DNA of 64,000 bases from the NCBI GenBank assembly GCA_947500845.1, contig CANMTP010000017.1, forward strand, positions 1-64,000, in the 5' to 3' direction. Position 1 is the first letter of the stretch, and every line of letters begins with the position of its first letter. The DNA is from an uncultured Aquimarina sp. (GTDB taxonomy: Bacteria > Bacteroidota > Bacteroidia > Flavobacteriales > Flavobacteriaceae). The translations under genes and the position numbers were made by a program. The notes under the pieces were generated by a model, which ran no database searches, was not told where the DNA came from, and saw nothing but the letters and a program-made list of their open reading frames with translations. Below, one piece after another: positions 17,164 to 26,916 of this stretch.

Positions 17164-17676
17164 TTACATATTTACAAATTCATAACCAGCAAGTTCATTT
17201 TCCTTTAAATTTATTTCTGTTTCGTTGAGTAGAACGTCATGCTCGACAAAAGCCTTTAAATTAGCAAGCCAAAATGTCCATCCATTACTGCATCCGTAGT
17301 ATACTTTTAGTTTGCTCTCTTCATCAACTGGAATATCAAATTGTCTCAAGACCACAATAGTCACATTATTTTTCTGTTCAAGTTTGATCGATACTTTAGA
17401 CGATTCAAAAGATATTTCTATATAATCTTTTCCATTAGCCGAAATAACCTCTCCTTCTTCTTTTCCATCCCAGTTATACCATTGCCAGACGTAGGTATCG
17501 CCTTTTTGAATATATTCTGAAGGTTTTCTAACGACACCTTCAAGACTTTTGTATTCAGCATTTTTTAAAAACCATGATGTAATTCCTTCAGTCGTAGCCC
17601 ATAAATCATAGAGTTTTTGAATAGGCGAATGGATATAGATCTTTTTGGTAAATAAATCCCATTGTAACTTTTCCAT
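17164..17676 (-). CDS. SRPBCC domain protein (AHSA1-like)
   Basis: A 170-residue START-like protein of the activator of Hsp90 ATPase homologue (AHSA1) group. It begins MEKLQWDLFTKKIYIHSP and shows the usual LYDLWATTEGITSWF helix, the central beta sheet (DTYVWQWYNWDGKEEGEV) and a C-terminal amphipathic helix with GWTFWLANLKAFVEH. These proteins bind a hydrophobic ligand in a deep cavity; ligand unknown. The open frame extends 66 codons further upstream, but that part is AT-rich, shares no family similarity and crosses into the divergent gene's leader, so the start at 17676 is chosen. Confidence 0.8.
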   Translation of the reverse strand: MEKLQWDLFTKKIYIHSPIQKLYDLWATTEGITSWFLKNAEYKSLEGVVRKPSEYIQKGDTYVWQWYNWDGKEEGEVISANGKDYIEISFESSKVSIKLEQKNNVTIVVLRQFDIPVDEESKLKVYYGCSNGWTFWLANLKAFVEHDVLLNETEINLKENELAGYEFVNM

Positions 17677-17883
17677 GAGTAAAATAATTTGATTAGGTGG
17701 TTTTCTAAAAATAATAAAAACAATTTTAAAAAGAGTTAAATATCTATATTTCAGAATGTTAAATTTTAATAAGTTAAAATCTTCGTAGTAATTATCTGAA
17801 TTTACAACGAATTCTGTAAGTTTAAGCATTGTATGAAATTCAAGATCATGTTTCTCTACAAACACAACTCTCAATTTTTCAAT

Positions 17884-19449
17884 ATGAAAATAAAAGAATA
17901 TCTACTTTGGTGTTTTATTTTTTTTACGGGTTTGCAGTTGAATGCCCAAGAATTTGGTGAAGGACCTTTTTCTCAGCTTATTATTAGAGGAGTTACACTA
18001 ATTAACGGTAATGGATCACCTCCCAGAGGTCCGGTTGATATAGTAGTAGAGAATAATATCATCAAAGATATAAAAGTAGTAGGATATCCTGGAGTTCCTA
18101 TTGATGAAGGTAAGCGACCAAAATTAAAGCCAGGTGGTAAAGAAATTAATGCCGAGAGAAAGTATATTCTACCTGGATTTGTAGATATGCATGGTCATAT
18201 TGGTGGAGTAGCACAAGGTGCTGAAGCTGACTATGTTTTTAAGCTGTGGATGGCACATGGAATAACTACAGTAAGAGAACCGAGTGGAAGAGGGCTTGAT
18301 TGGACTATGAAACTAAAACGATCTAGTGAGAAGAATGAAATCGTAGCACCTCGCATTTTTGCCTATACAGGTTTTGGCCAGGGAAGCAAAGAGCCTATTG
18401 GCAGTCCTGAAATGGCACGAAATTGGGTAAGAGAAAATGCTAAAAAAGGTGCAGATGGAATCAAATTTTTTGGTGCTGCTCCTGATATTATGGCGGCAGC
18501 CCTTGACGAGAATAAAAAGTTAGGATTACGCTCTGCTTGTCACCACGCACAAACAGATGTAGCACGTTGGAATGTTTTAAACTCTGCTCGAGCGGGGCTT
18601 ACTTCTATGGAACATTGGTATGGACTTCCTGAAGCGCTGTTTGAGGATAAAACTGTACAGCACTATCCGTTGGATTACAATTATCAAAATGAGCAAGATC
18701 GATTTGAAGAAGCAGGAAAATTATGGAAACAGGCTGCAAAACCCTATTCTGATCATTGGAATACTGTGATGAATGAGCTTATAGCACTTGATTTCACTTT
18801 GGATCCTACCTTTAATATTTATGAAGCCAGTAGAGATTTACAGCGAGCACGTCGTGCAGAGTGGCACGAAGAGTATACACTTCCTTCATTGTGGCGCTTT
18901 TATCAGCCCAGTAAAATTTCACATGGCTCATATTGGCATGATTGGGGTACAGAGCAAGAAGTGGCTTGGCGAGAGAATTATCGCTTGTGGATGGCCTTTA
19001 TCAATGAGTATAAAAATAGAGGTGGAAGAGTAACCACAGGATCTGATTCAGGTTTCATTTTTCAATTATATGGTTTTGCATATGTAAGAGAATTAGAGCT
19101 GCTAAGAGAAGCCGGTTTTCACCCCCTTGAAGTCATAAGATCTGCTACCTTAAATGGAGCAGAGGCCCTTGGGGTTTCTGATAAAATCGGAACTATTGAA
19201 GTCGGTAAACTTGCAGATTTTGTAATTATTGATGAAAACCCGCTAAAGAATTTAAAAGTTTTATATGGTACTGGTGCAGTTCGTTTAAAAGAAGATAACG
19301 ATGTGGTAAGAGTAGGTGGGGTTCGCTATACCATCAAGGATGGAATTATTTATGACGCTAAAAAATTGCTTGCAGATGTAAAAAGAATGGTAGATGAAGC
19401 CAAGAAAAAAGAAAATTTTAAGATTTTACAACCAGGGATAAAACAATAA
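17884..19449 (+). CDS. Exported amidohydrolase family protein
   Basis: A 521-residue metal-dependent hydrolase with a signal peptide (mature after LQLNAQ). Metal-site motifs are in order: GFVDMHGHIGG (HxH), a candidate bridging lysine in ADGIKFFGA, histidines in CHHAQTD and SMEHWYG, and the aspartate in TTGSDSGF. The C-terminal LADFVIIDENPLKNLKVL is typical of imidazolonepropionase-like amidohydrolases. An extended insert around residues 240-350, rich in Trp and charged residues, is larger than in minimal members. The start at 17884 is chosen over 17833 because it begins at the signal peptide. Substrate is not predictable. Confidence 0.87.
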   Translation: MKIKEYLLWCFIFFTGLQLNAQEFGEGPFSQLIIRGVTLINGNGSPPRGPVDIVVENNIIKDIKVVGYPGVPIDEGKRPKLKPGGKEINAERKYILPGFVDMHGHIGGVAQGAEADYVFKLWMAHGITTVREPSGRGLDWTMKLKRSSEKNEIVAPRIFAYTGFGQGSKEPIGSPEMARNWVRENAKKGADGIKFFGAAPDIMAAALDENKKLGLRSACHHAQTDVARWNVLNSARAGLTSMEHWYGLPEALFEDKTVQHYPLDYNYQNEQDRFEEAGKLWKQAAKPYSDHWNTVMNELIALDFTLDPTFNIYEASRDLQRARRAEWHEEYTLPSLWRFYQPSKISHGSYWHDWGTEQEVAWRENYRLWMAFINEYKNRGGRVTTGSDSGFIFQLYGFAYVRELELLREAGFHPLEVIRSATLNGAEALGVSDKIGTIEVGKLADFVIIDENPLKNLKVLYGTGAVRLKEDNDVVRVGGVRYTIKDGIIYDAKKLLADVKRMVDEAKKKENFKILQPGIKQ

Positions 19450-19452
19450 CTT

Positions 19453-19490
19453 AAAAAGAGGTGTCTGATTTTTGTCAGACACCTCTTTTT
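19453..19490. terminator. Bidirectional terminator between amidohydrolase and lysA
   Basis: A 16-bp perfect stem (AAAAAGAGGTGTCTGA / TCAGACACCTCTTTTT) with a 6-nt loop between two convergent genes; the A and T flanks let it work in both directions. Confidence 0.92.
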
Positions 19491-19512
19491 AGATTAGATA
19501 AGATATCTATCA

Positions 19513-20745
19513 CTAAGACACCGATTCCTTAACTTTAGAAAATATATCTATGTCCACTTGATTTTTAGTCAAATCTTCAAAATCTTCATGCTTACGTATT
19601 AAATGAGCTTCTCCATTATGCCATAGTACTTCTGCGGGACGATAACGAGAATTGTAATTGCTTGACATTGAAAAACAATAAGCTCCGGCATTTTTAAAAG
19701 CAATAATATCACCTTCGGTAATTTCAGGAATTCTTCTATTGGTTGCAAATGTATCGGTCTCACAGATATACCCCACTATAGAATAAAAACGTTCTCTTCC
19801 TTCTGGATTAGAAACATTTATGATTTCATGATGCGATCCATAAAACATGGGTCTGATTAAATGATTAAGTCCACTATCTATTCCTGCAAAAACAGTAGAA
19901 GTAGTTTGCTTTACCACATTAACTTTTGCCAAGAAATACCCCGCTTCACTAACCAAAAATTTACCAGGCTCAAAACCTAGAGTCAGTTCTTTTCCATATT
20001 CTTTACAAAAAGAGTTAAATCGCTTGGTTAATTTTTCACCAAGTTCTTCAATATTGGTCTCTATATCGCCGGGTTTATAAGGTACTTTAAATCCGCTTCC
20101 AAAATCTATAAAATCTAAATCATGAAAGTTCTTTGCCGTTTCAAACAGAATCTCACTTGCATATAAAAATACTTCAATATCCAGAATATCACTTCCAGTA
20201 TGCATATGGATACCGTTAATATTCATTCCTGTATTTTCTACTATTCTTAAGATATGCGGAATTTGGTGAATAGAAATACCAAACTTGCTATCTATATGTC
20301 CTACTGAAATTTTACTATTGCCTCCAGCTAATACATGTGGATTTATACGTATACATACCGGTACATTGGGATGTTTTGTGCCAAATTGTTCTAGAATGGA
20401 AAGGTTATCAATATTAATTTGTACCCCCATCTTAGAAACTTGTTCTATTTCTTCTAAAGAAACGCCGTTAGGAGTAAAAATAATATCCTCTGGTTTTACA
20501 CCAGCTAATAATCCTAATTTTACTTCTTGAATAGATACCGTATCTAGTCCAGCGCCTAATGAATTCATTAGCTTTAAAATAGCAAGATTAGAAAGTGCCT
20601 TTACCGCATAATTTAGCTTTACACGTTTGACCTTCTTAAAGGCGTCAAACAAGCGATTATACTGTGTAATAATCTTTGAGGAGTCATATACATAAACCGG
20701 ACTCCCGAACTCTCTCGCTACTGCTAATAAATTTTCATTTTCCAT
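19513..20745 (-). CDS. lysA: Diaminopimelate decarboxylase
   Basis: A PLP enzyme that decarboxylates meso-diaminopimelate to L-lysine, the last step of lysine synthesis. The 410-residue sequence has the PLP lysine in KLNYAVKALSNLAI (near residue 50), the HIDSKFGIS motif, GSGFKVPYKPGD (phosphate-binding glycine loop), EPGKFLVSEAG, CETDTFA (active-site Cys from the partner subunit) and GAYCFSMSSNYNSR. Length is normal. It lies alone between a bidirectional terminator and its own promoter; dapD of the same pathway is 36 kb away in the window. Confidence 0.96.
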   Translation of the reverse strand: MENENLLAVAREFGSPVYVYDSSKIITQYNRLFDAFKKVKRVKLNYAVKALSNLAILKLMNSLGAGLDTVSIQEVKLGLLAGVKPEDIIFTPNGVSLEEIEQVSKMGVQINIDNLSILEQFGTKHPNVPVCIRINPHVLAGGNSKISVGHIDSKFGISIHQIPHILRIVENTGMNINGIHMHTGSDILDIEVFLYASEILFETAKNFHDLDFIDFGSGFKVPYKPGDIETNIEELGEKLTKRFNSFCKEYGKELTLGFEPGKFLVSEAGYFLAKVNVVKQTTSTVFAGIDSGLNHLIRPMFYGSHHEIINVSNPEGRERFYSIVGYICETDTFATNRRIPEITEGDIIAFKNAGAYCFSMSSNYNSRYRPAEVLWHNGEAHLIRKHEDFEDLTKNQVDIDIFSKVKESVS

Positions 20746-20752
20746 AGTGTCA

Positions 20753-20778
20753 CAAATTTAAGCTTACGAAATTATCAA
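20753..20778 (-). promoter_or_regulatory. Candidate lysA promoter
   Basis: On the minus strand, TAAATTTG (20753-20760) matches the TAnnTTTG -7 consensus 7 bp from the start codon, with a TTG (20776-20778) 15 bp further upstream, slightly closer than the 17-23 bp described for Flavobacterium. Confidence 0.45.
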
Positions 20779-20898
20779 TAAAATTAGAGATAATGATATC
20801 GTAACGAGAAAAAATCTACTCAACGATAGATTTTTAGATTTTTAACTTGTATTTAGGGCGTATAAAGCAAGTAAATTAGTACTTTTAAGAAAAAAAAT

Positions 20899-21534
20899 AT
20901 GATTCCGCTTTTTCCTCTGCAGACTGTCGTTTATCCTGGCGAACGCCTACCTTTGCATATTTTTGAAGAACGATATCAACAACTAATTAAAGACTGTAAA
21001 GAGGATGATATGACCTTTGGAATACCTACTTTTATTAATAAGACGCTTGACTATGGTACCGAGGTAAAACTTCAAAAAATATCCAAGAAATATCCAGGAG
21101 GAGAAAGTGATGTGATTTGCCTTGGGAAAAGAATCTTTAGAGTCAAAAGTTTTCATGAAAAACTACCAGGTAAACTTTATGCGGGTGGAGAAGTAGAATT
21201 TCTTGAAGACAACGATGGAAGTGCGGAAGACCTTCAGGAAGAATTGCTTAAAAATATTGCTATTTTATATGTCGAGCTTACTATAGAGAATCCTCCTGTA
21301 TTTGATATTCCTTTTATTAGTTATCAGGTAGCACATAAAGTAGGCTTGGCACTACACCAGGAATATCATTTATTGACATTGCGCAGCGAATTGGAAAGGT
21401 TGAATTATTTAATAGGACATCTTAAAGTTACCATTCCTGTTGTACGGGAAATGAATAGAGCTAAAGAGGTAATACAGATGAATGGACATTTTAAAAACTT
21501 CGATCCTTTAGATTTTGAAGACTTCCAACTATAA
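20899..21534 (+). CDS. LON peptidase substrate-binding (LON N-terminal) domain protein
   Basis: A 211-residue stand-alone LON substrate-binding domain, without AAA+ or protease domains. It begins MIPLFPLQTVVYPGERLPLHIFEERYQQLI, the classic family start, and has a C-terminal helical section (SELERLNYLIGHLKV). In the Lon protease this domain recognises substrates; stand-alone versions are widespread in bacteria with unclear function. Cytoplasmic, no signal peptide. It lies between lysA (divergent) and sucC (same strand, 134 bp downstream with its own promoter). Confidence 0.88.
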   Translation: MIPLFPLQTVVYPGERLPLHIFEERYQQLIKDCKEDDMTFGIPTFINKTLDYGTEVKLQKISKKYPGGESDVICLGKRIFRVKSFHEKLPGKLYAGGEVEFLEDNDGSAEDLQEELLKNIAILYVELTIENPPVFDIPFISYQVAHKVGLALHQEYHLLTLRSELERLNYLIGHLKVTIPVVREMNRAKEVIQMNGHFKNFDPLDFEDFQL

Positions 21535-21602
21535 AGTTTACAGACTTCAATATACTACTCTTTTACAAGTAAAACTTCCCAGAAGTTTTTTACCCTAAAA
21601 GA

Positions 21603-21634
21603 TTGGCACAGTAATTTCACTTTTCATATTTTTG
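21603..21634 (+). promoter_or_regulatory. sucC promoter (flavobacterial -33/-7 type)
   Basis: TTG at 21603-21605, a 21-bp spacer, then TATTTTTG at 21627-21634. Both boxes and the spacing match the flavobacterial TTG-N17-23-TAnnTTTG promoter. The ATG of sucC is 35 bp downstream. Confidence 0.72.
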
Positions 21635-21668
21635 GGACTCCTATAAAAAAGGTAAAAAAACTAACAAT

Positions 21669-22862
21669 ATGAACTTACACGAGTATCAGGGTAAAGAGAT
21701 ATTAAGCAGCTTTGGCGTGCGAATACAACGCGGTATTGTGGCACAAAATGCACATGAAGCCGTAGCAGCAGCAAAACAACTTACAACCGAAACAGGAACA
21801 AGTTGGTATGTAATAAAAGCTCAAGTACATGCAGGTGGACGAGGAAAAGGTGGCGGAGTTAAACTTGCTAAAAATCTTCAGGAAGTAGAATCTATAGCAG
21901 AACAAATCATAGGAATGAACTTAATTACTCCTCAGACCTCTGCAGAGGGTAAGAAAGTTCACCAGGTATTAGTGGCAGAAGATGTTTATTATCCAGGTGA
22001 TAGTGAACCAGACGAATTTTATATGTCTGTGTTATTAAATCGTACTACTGGGCGTAATATGATCATGTATTCTACAGAAGGTGGAATGGATATAGAAACG
22101 GTAGCTGAAGAAACACCACATTTGATTTTTACAGAAGAGATTGATCCTTCAGTAGGCATATTACCTTTTCAAGCTCGTCGGGTAGCATTTAATCTTGGGT
22201 TAAGTGGTACTGCTTTTAAAGAAATGACAAAATTTGTTATGGCTTTATATACTGCCTATGTAAAATCTGATGCCTCATTATTTGAAATTAACCCGGTTTT
22301 AAAGACTAGTGATGATAAAATAATGGCGGTTGATGCAAAAGTTACCCTTGACGATAATGCGTTGTATAGACATAAAAATTATGTCGATATGCGAGATATT
22401 CGAGAAGAGAACCCAATTGAAGTAGAAGCAAAAGAAGTAGGTCTTAATTACGTTGACCTTGATGGAAATGTTGGGTGTATGGTAAACGGTGCCGGTCTTG
22501 CCATGGCAACCATGGATTTGATTAAGCAAGCAGGAGGAGAACCCGCAAACTTTTTGGATGTAGGAGGTACAGCAGATGCAAAACGTGTTGAGACAGCTTT
22601 TAGAATTATTCTTAAGGATCCCAACGTAAAGGCAATCCTGATTAATATTTTTGGTGGTATTGTACGTTGTGATAGAGTGGCTCAAGGGGTAGTAGATGCT
22701 TATAAGAATATGGGCGACGCTATTAAGATCCCTATTATAGTACGTTTGCAAGGAACCAATGCAGATATTGCCAAAGAATTAATTGATACTAGTGGATTAG
22801 ATGTACAAAGCGCAGTAGAATTTCAAGAAGCTGCAGATAAGGTACAGGCAGTTTTGGCATAA
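21669..22862 (+). CDS. sucC: Succinyl-CoA synthetase beta subunit (ADP-forming)
   Basis: The 397-residue beta subunit of the TCA-cycle enzyme that interconverts succinyl-CoA and succinate with substrate-level phosphorylation. It begins MNLHEYQGKEILSSFGV; the ATP-grasp domain shows KAQVHAGGRGKGGGVKLA (about 46-63), and the C-terminal flavodoxin-like domain shows FLDVGGTAD and NIFGGIVRCD. Length is normal. sucD is not adjacent: a terminator follows and then a cupin gene, so alpha and beta subunits are split in this genome, as in other flavobacteria. Confidence 0.97.
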   Translation: MNLHEYQGKEILSSFGVRIQRGIVAQNAHEAVAAAKQLTTETGTSWYVIKAQVHAGGRGKGGGVKLAKNLQEVESIAEQIIGMNLITPQTSAEGKKVHQVLVAEDVYYPGDSEPDEFYMSVLLNRTTGRNMIMYSTEGGMDIETVAEETPHLIFTEEIDPSVGILPFQARRVAFNLGLSGTAFKEMTKFVMALYTAYVKSDASLFEINPVLKTSDDKIMAVDAKVTLDDNALYRHKNYVDMRDIREENPIEVEAKEVGLNYVDLDGNVGCMVNGAGLAMATMDLIKQAGGEPANFLDVGGTADAKRVETAFRIILKDPNVKAILINIFGGIVRCDRVAQGVVDAYKNMGDAIKIPIIVRLQGTNADIAKELIDTSGLDVQSAVEFQEAADKVQAVLA

Positions 22863-22887
22863 TTAGTAATTGCACTTCATCATAAAT

Positions 22888-22917
22888 AAAAGCGATCTTG
22901 AATAGATCGCTTTTTTG
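22888..22917 (+). terminator. Terminator of sucC
   Basis: Hairpin AAAAGCGATCT / AGATCGCTTTTTT with a small loop, 26 bp after the sucC stop, followed by a T run. Confidence 0.88.
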
Positions 22918-22937
22918 TTTATCAAAAAAATACAGTC

Positions 22938-23444
22938 ATGAATACCGAAATCGATAAAATAGTTCGCACTTTGGAAATGAATCCTCATCCTGAAGGTGGT
23001 TTTTATAAAGAGACATATAGAAGTAAAGGTATAATCCCTGAAAACATCTTAGGGAGTAGCTTTTCTGGTAAACGCAACTATTGCACTGCCATCTATTTTC
23101 TACTTACATCAGATAATTTTTCTGCATTTCATAAAATAAAACAAGATGAAATCTGGCATTATTATCAAGGGTCATCACTATATGTACATGTAATTGATCA
23201 CAATGGAAAATATAAAAGATATGAGGTAGGGATCAATCTTGATGAGGGAGCATTACCACAATTGGTGGTTCCTGCTGGATATTGGTTTGCTTCAAGTGTT
23301 AAGGATGCCAATAGTTATTCATTGGTAGGTTGTACGGTGTCACCAGGTTTCGATTTTGAAGATTTTGAGCTGGCAGAAAGAAAATCCTTGGTACAAGAAT
23401 ATCCAAAATATACTGAAGTGATCACCCAATTTACTAGGATATAA
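22938..23444 (+). CDS. Cupin family protein (DUF985)
   Basis: A 168-residue cupin of the DUF985 group. It begins with the diagnostic LEMNPHPEGGFYKETYRS, followed by the cupin core with FHKIKQDEIWHYYQG and VVPAGYWFASS, which carry the usual His/Glu positions for metal or ligand binding. It ends with GFDFEDFELAERKSL, also conserved in the family. Single cytoplasmic domain; substrate unknown. It has its own terminator and is flanked by one from sucC, so it is probably monocistronic. Confidence 0.9.
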   Translation: MNTEIDKIVRTLEMNPHPEGGFYKETYRSKGIIPENILGSSFSGKRNYCTAIYFLLTSDNFSAFHKIKQDEIWHYYQGSSLYVHVIDHNGKYKRYEVGINLDEGALPQLVVPAGYWFASSVKDANSYSLVGCTVSPGFDFEDFELAERKSLVQEYPKYTEVITQFTRI

Positions 23445-23479
23445 AAAACACCCGATTATTTCAAATCGGGTGTTTTTTT
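23443..23479 (+). terminator. Terminator between the cupin gene and the tricorn gene
   Basis: Hairpin AAAAAACACCCGATT / AATCGGGTGTTTTTTT between convergent genes, overlapping the cupin stop codon; A/T flanks allow function in both directions. Confidence 0.9.
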
Positions 23480-23483
23480 GTCT

Positions 23484-26400
23484 TTAATTTCTTGCTCTTT
23501 TGGGATATGGGGGTCTTTTAGGTTCTTTAGGCGGGTTCTTTTCAAGCTCTTTTAAGACTACTTCAATTGCCTTTTCTAATTGTGGGTCTCTACCTTTTAT
23601 CACTTCAGAAGGAAGCTGTTCTACTTCAATATCTGGAGCAACACCTACATTTTCTACGATAAACCCATCTTCTGTCCAGATAGCTACGTTTGGTGCAGTG
23701 ACACTAGCTCCATCTATAAACTCTGGAAACCCTAATATGCCTACTAAACCTCCCCAGGTTCGTTTGCCAATTAAAGTTCCAACTTTAAATTTTCTAAACA
23801 TCCAAGGTAACATATCTCCACCTGATCCTGCAGTTTCATCAATAAGCATCACTTTTGGACCTTGAATAGAAGCACTAGGCGTTTTAAGATCCTTACCATA
23901 TCTGAAATTCCAATGCGATTGATATGGGTTCAAAAGAAGATTAATGTAGTAATCTGCGATTTGTCCGCCTCCGTTAAATCGCTCGTCAATAATTATTGCT
24001 TTCTTATTGGCTTGAGGATAGAAATATCTTTTAAAATATTCATGACCTGCCGTAGTGGTATTGGGTACATATACATATGCAACTTGACCATCAGTAGCCT
24101 CATGCACTTTTTTTAAATTGCTTTCAACCCAATCCCGATTTCTTAAAGGATATTCGCTGGATACCGGAGTAACTTTTATTATCCTGGAATTGTTATAATT
24201 TGGATTTGGTCCAACAGTTAATTCTACAATCTTGCCTGCCGTATTTTCAAAATGGCTAAAAATATTATCGTTACTGGTCAGGTCTTTTCCATTTACCGCT
24301 AATAAATAATCCCCCAGATTAACATCAACACCAGGTTCTGTTAATGGGGATCTAAGTTTTGGGTTCCAGTTAAGACCTCCATAAATCTTTTCAAATTGGT
24401 ACCTGTTATTAGAAATTTTATAATCGGCACCTAGAAGCCCACCAGGAATGCGTTTGGGTATATTTAGTCTTTCGCCTCTTCCGTAAAGTCTGTGATGTCC
24501 TACAGATAGTTCGCTACACATCCATTGGATTACTCTATTTAAATCGCTTCTAGAAGATAGATGAGGTAAGAATTGTGAATATTTCTCCTTCATCGCAGTC
24601 CAATCAGACCCGTGCATACCTGGGTCATAAAAATAATCTCTGTTAATTCTCCAGGCTTCATTAAATATATTTTTCCATTCTGTTACTGGATTGATTTTTA
24701 CTTGAATATTCTCGATTTTTAGAATTCCTTTTCCATTCTCAGGCTTTTTGGCTGTTTCAGTTATTCCCCACTTATCCTCCAGATTGTACAACATTTTTTT
24801 ACCGTCAGAAGAAATAACATAATAGTCTAATTCCATAACTTCAGAATCCTCGCGTTTTTTTATGTCGTATTGATGAAGTGTAGCCGACTCTTCATCGTTA
24901 TAAGATTCACCAGATATATATAATAGTATATCTTCTTCAGGAGAGCTTAAATGATGATAGTGTCCTGCATTAATTGGCAAATCAACAATTCTGTTTTGAA
25001 TTTTTTCAAGATTTATTGTTATTGGTTTGATGGTATCATCTTTGTCTTTTTTTGATTCTTTTTGATCTTTGGATTCTTCTTTTTTATTCTCTTCGGGTTT
25101 TTCTTCATCACTTTCTTTCACGAAAGGAGAAATGATGTCTTTTTGAAGCGTAACTAAATATATTGAGTTGGTAAGAGACATATCCTGATTGGATTGATCA
25201 AACCAATTTACCACAGGACCGGCATCTGTTGATGCAGTAAAATAGATATACTTTCCACCAGCATCAAAAATAGGATCACTGGCATTGCTTAATCCATCAG
25301 AAATGGCATAAGATTTTGAGTTTTTTATGTTATACAAGAATATTTGCTCAAAATTGCTTTCAATTATTTTTGAATAAATGATCCAATTAGAATCTGGAGA
25401 CCAATCGCCAAATAGATTTCTAAAGGCTCCTGGAAAATAATAATCATCACTTGCAATTTTGTTTATTTTTTTTGAGGCTACATCTAGGATATATAAATTT
25501 CTGCCATTATCTGAAAAACTAATCTTTTTACTATCTGGTGACCAAGAAGTGTATGCATAAAATCCTGTGCCAGAAACTTTAATTTTTTGTGCTTCCCCTT
25601 TACCGTCTTGTGATTTAATATAAAGTTCATATTCTCCTGATGCATCAGAGAAGTATGCGATTTTTTTTCCATCGGGAGACCACGCAGGATATTTTTCATG
25701 ATCGCCTTGACTTAGTGTGATATTTCTGGGATCTCCTTTATCTTCAGGAACTGTTATTATTTCACCCCTGTAATCAAAAACAGCTCTTTTTCCTGAGGGA
25801 GACATACTTGCCGAGCGAATATGCTCGTTCCCTTTAATATATCGTTCTCTTAATTCTAGTAAGTCTGTAGAAATTCCAATTGTCAATTTTGTGGAATTCC
25901 CTTGTGATATATTAAATAAATGCAAGTATCCGGCTTGTTCAAAAATAATGTTATTGTTTCCTAGAGCTGCATTTGTGATAGGGAAATCATTAAACTGGGT
26001 AAGCTGTTTTATTTCTTTTGAATTCGTACTGTACGAAAATAGATTAAACTCTCCGTTTCTATCACTCAAGAAATAAACTATGTTATCTCTCCACATGGGT
26101 TGCACATCATTACTTCCTCCTGCTGGTTGTGGAATTTTAACGATAGATTTATCTTCAAACGAAAATAGCCAAATATTGGCAGTAGTTCCCCCTCTGTAGT
26201 TTTTCCATTGCTGAAATCTTTCCCTGATTGGTGTATAAGCCATATATTTTCCGTCTGGGGAATAAGCTGCGTGCCATGCATTTGGTATTTCAAGTTCGAC
26301 AGGATACCCTCCAGTAATTGAAACTTGATAGAGTTTAGAGTATCGATTGGTGTGAATTGCCCTTCCAGAATTAAATAAAACTGATTTTCCATCAGGCGTA

Positions 26401-26759
26401 AATCCTCTTGCATAGTCTCTTCCTGGGTGCCAAGTTAATCTCTTTGGAATCCCTCCTTGCGCTGGGATGATAAATATATCAATATTACCATCATATTCCG
26501 CACTAAAGGCAATATGCTTACCATCGGGAGAAAAAATGGGATTAGATTCAACACCTTTGTCTATTGTTAACCTTCTGGGTAATGTCCCATCTTTATTAGC
26601 AATCCATAAGTCTTCAGCATAAATAAAAGCGATGTGCGATTCGCTTATTGCTGGTTGATGAAGCATTCTGGTATCGTTAGGGTCGATAGAGAATACTTGA
26701 AATGGAATAAAAAATAATACAAATAAAAGTTGAATAGAAAAAGAATAGATTTTTTTCAT
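23484..26759 (-). CDS. Tricorn protease homologue (S41 family, exported)
   Basis: A 1091-residue peptidase with a signal peptide (1-24). Residues about 25-540 form WD40/TolB-like beta-propeller repeats (PAWSPDGKKIAYFSD, TSWSPDSKKISFSD and others). A Lys/Glu/Asp-rich linker of about 35 residues (near 550-585) follows. The C-terminal half has a C1 region, a PDZ-like domain (about 770-850) and the S41 catalytic core: a candidate active-site histidine in SVGHHRLYG, nucleophile Ser979 in TAGSGGD, and a glutamate near 1030 in WTEDGF. Archaeal tricorn degrades oligopeptides in the cytoplasm; this exported type is widespread in Bacteroidota and probably acts in the periplasm. Confidence 0.92.
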   Translation of the reverse strand: MKKIYSFSIQLLFVLFFIPFQVFSIDPNDTRMLHQPAISESHIAFIYAEDLWIANKDGTLPRRLTIDKGVESNPIFSPDGKHIAFSAEYDGNIDIFIIPAQGGIPKRLTWHPGRDYARGFTPDGKSVLFNSGRAIHTNRYSKLYQVSITGGYPVELEIPNAWHAAYSPDGKYMAYTPIRERFQQWKNYRGGTTANIWLFSFEDKSIVKIPQPAGGSNDVQPMWRDNIVYFLSDRNGEFNLFSYSTNSKEIKQLTQFNDFPITNAALGNNNIIFEQAGYLHLFNISQGNSTKLTIGISTDLLELRERYIKGNEHIRSASMSPSGKRAVFDYRGEIITVPEDKGDPRNITLSQGDHEKYPAWSPDGKKIAYFSDASGEYELYIKSQDGKGEAQKIKVSGTGFYAYTSWSPDSKKISFSDNGRNLYILDVASKKINKIASDDYYFPGAFRNLFGDWSPDSNWIIYSKIIESNFEQIFLYNIKNSKSYAISDGLSNASDPIFDAGGKYIYFTASTDAGPVVNWFDQSNQDMSLTNSIYLVTLQKDIISPFVKESDEEKPEENKKEESKDQKESKKDKDDTIKPITINLEKIQNRIVDLPINAGHYHHLSSPEEDILLYISGESYNDEESATLHQYDIKKREDSEVMELDYYVISSDGKKMLYNLEDKWGITETAKKPENGKGILKIENIQVKINPVTEWKNIFNEAWRINRDYFYDPGMHGSDWTAMKEKYSQFLPHLSSRSDLNRVIQWMCSELSVGHHRLYGRGERLNIPKRIPGGLLGADYKISNNRYQFEKIYGGLNWNPKLRSPLTEPGVDVNLGDYLLAVNGKDLTSNDNIFSHFENTAGKIVELTVGPNPNYNNSRIIKVTPVSSEYPLRNRDWVESNLKKVHEATDGQVAYVYVPNTTTAGHEYFKRYFYPQANKKAIIIDERFNGGGQIADYYINLLLNPYQSHWNFRYGKDLKTPSASIQGPKVMLIDETAGSGGDMLPWMFRKFKVGTLIGKRTWGGLVGILGFPEFIDGASVTAPNVAIWTEDGFIVENVGVAPDIEVEQLPSEVIKGRDPQLEKAIEVVLKELEKNPPKEPKRPPYPKRARN

Positions 26760-26798
26760 GACTGATGTGATTGATAAATAATTAATGACTTTAAAAAA

Positions 26799-26831
26799 AA
26801 GCGATGCCTCAAAGTACAGCTTTTATCGCTC
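26799..26831 (-). terminator. Possible terminator after the methyltransferase gene
   Basis: On the minus strand, AGCGAT and ATCGCT pair around a 19-nt loop and are followed by eight Ts, 86 bp past the methyltransferase stop. The short stem makes this only a moderate candidate. Confidence 0.45.
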
Positions 26832-26916
26832 GCAAATTGTTAATCATTTTCTAAATTCTTGAATTAGAACTTTGAAAAAATTAGGATTAGGATATAACCT
26901 GTAACAAAAATATAAT

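Noticed and set aside
17677..17874. N-terminal extension of the SRPBCC protein
   Set aside because: AT-rich, no similarity to the family, and overlaps the leader of the divergent amidohydrolase gene.
22299..22751. 150-codon frame antisense to sucC
   Set aside because: Lies wholly within a conserved enzyme gene; a shadow frame.
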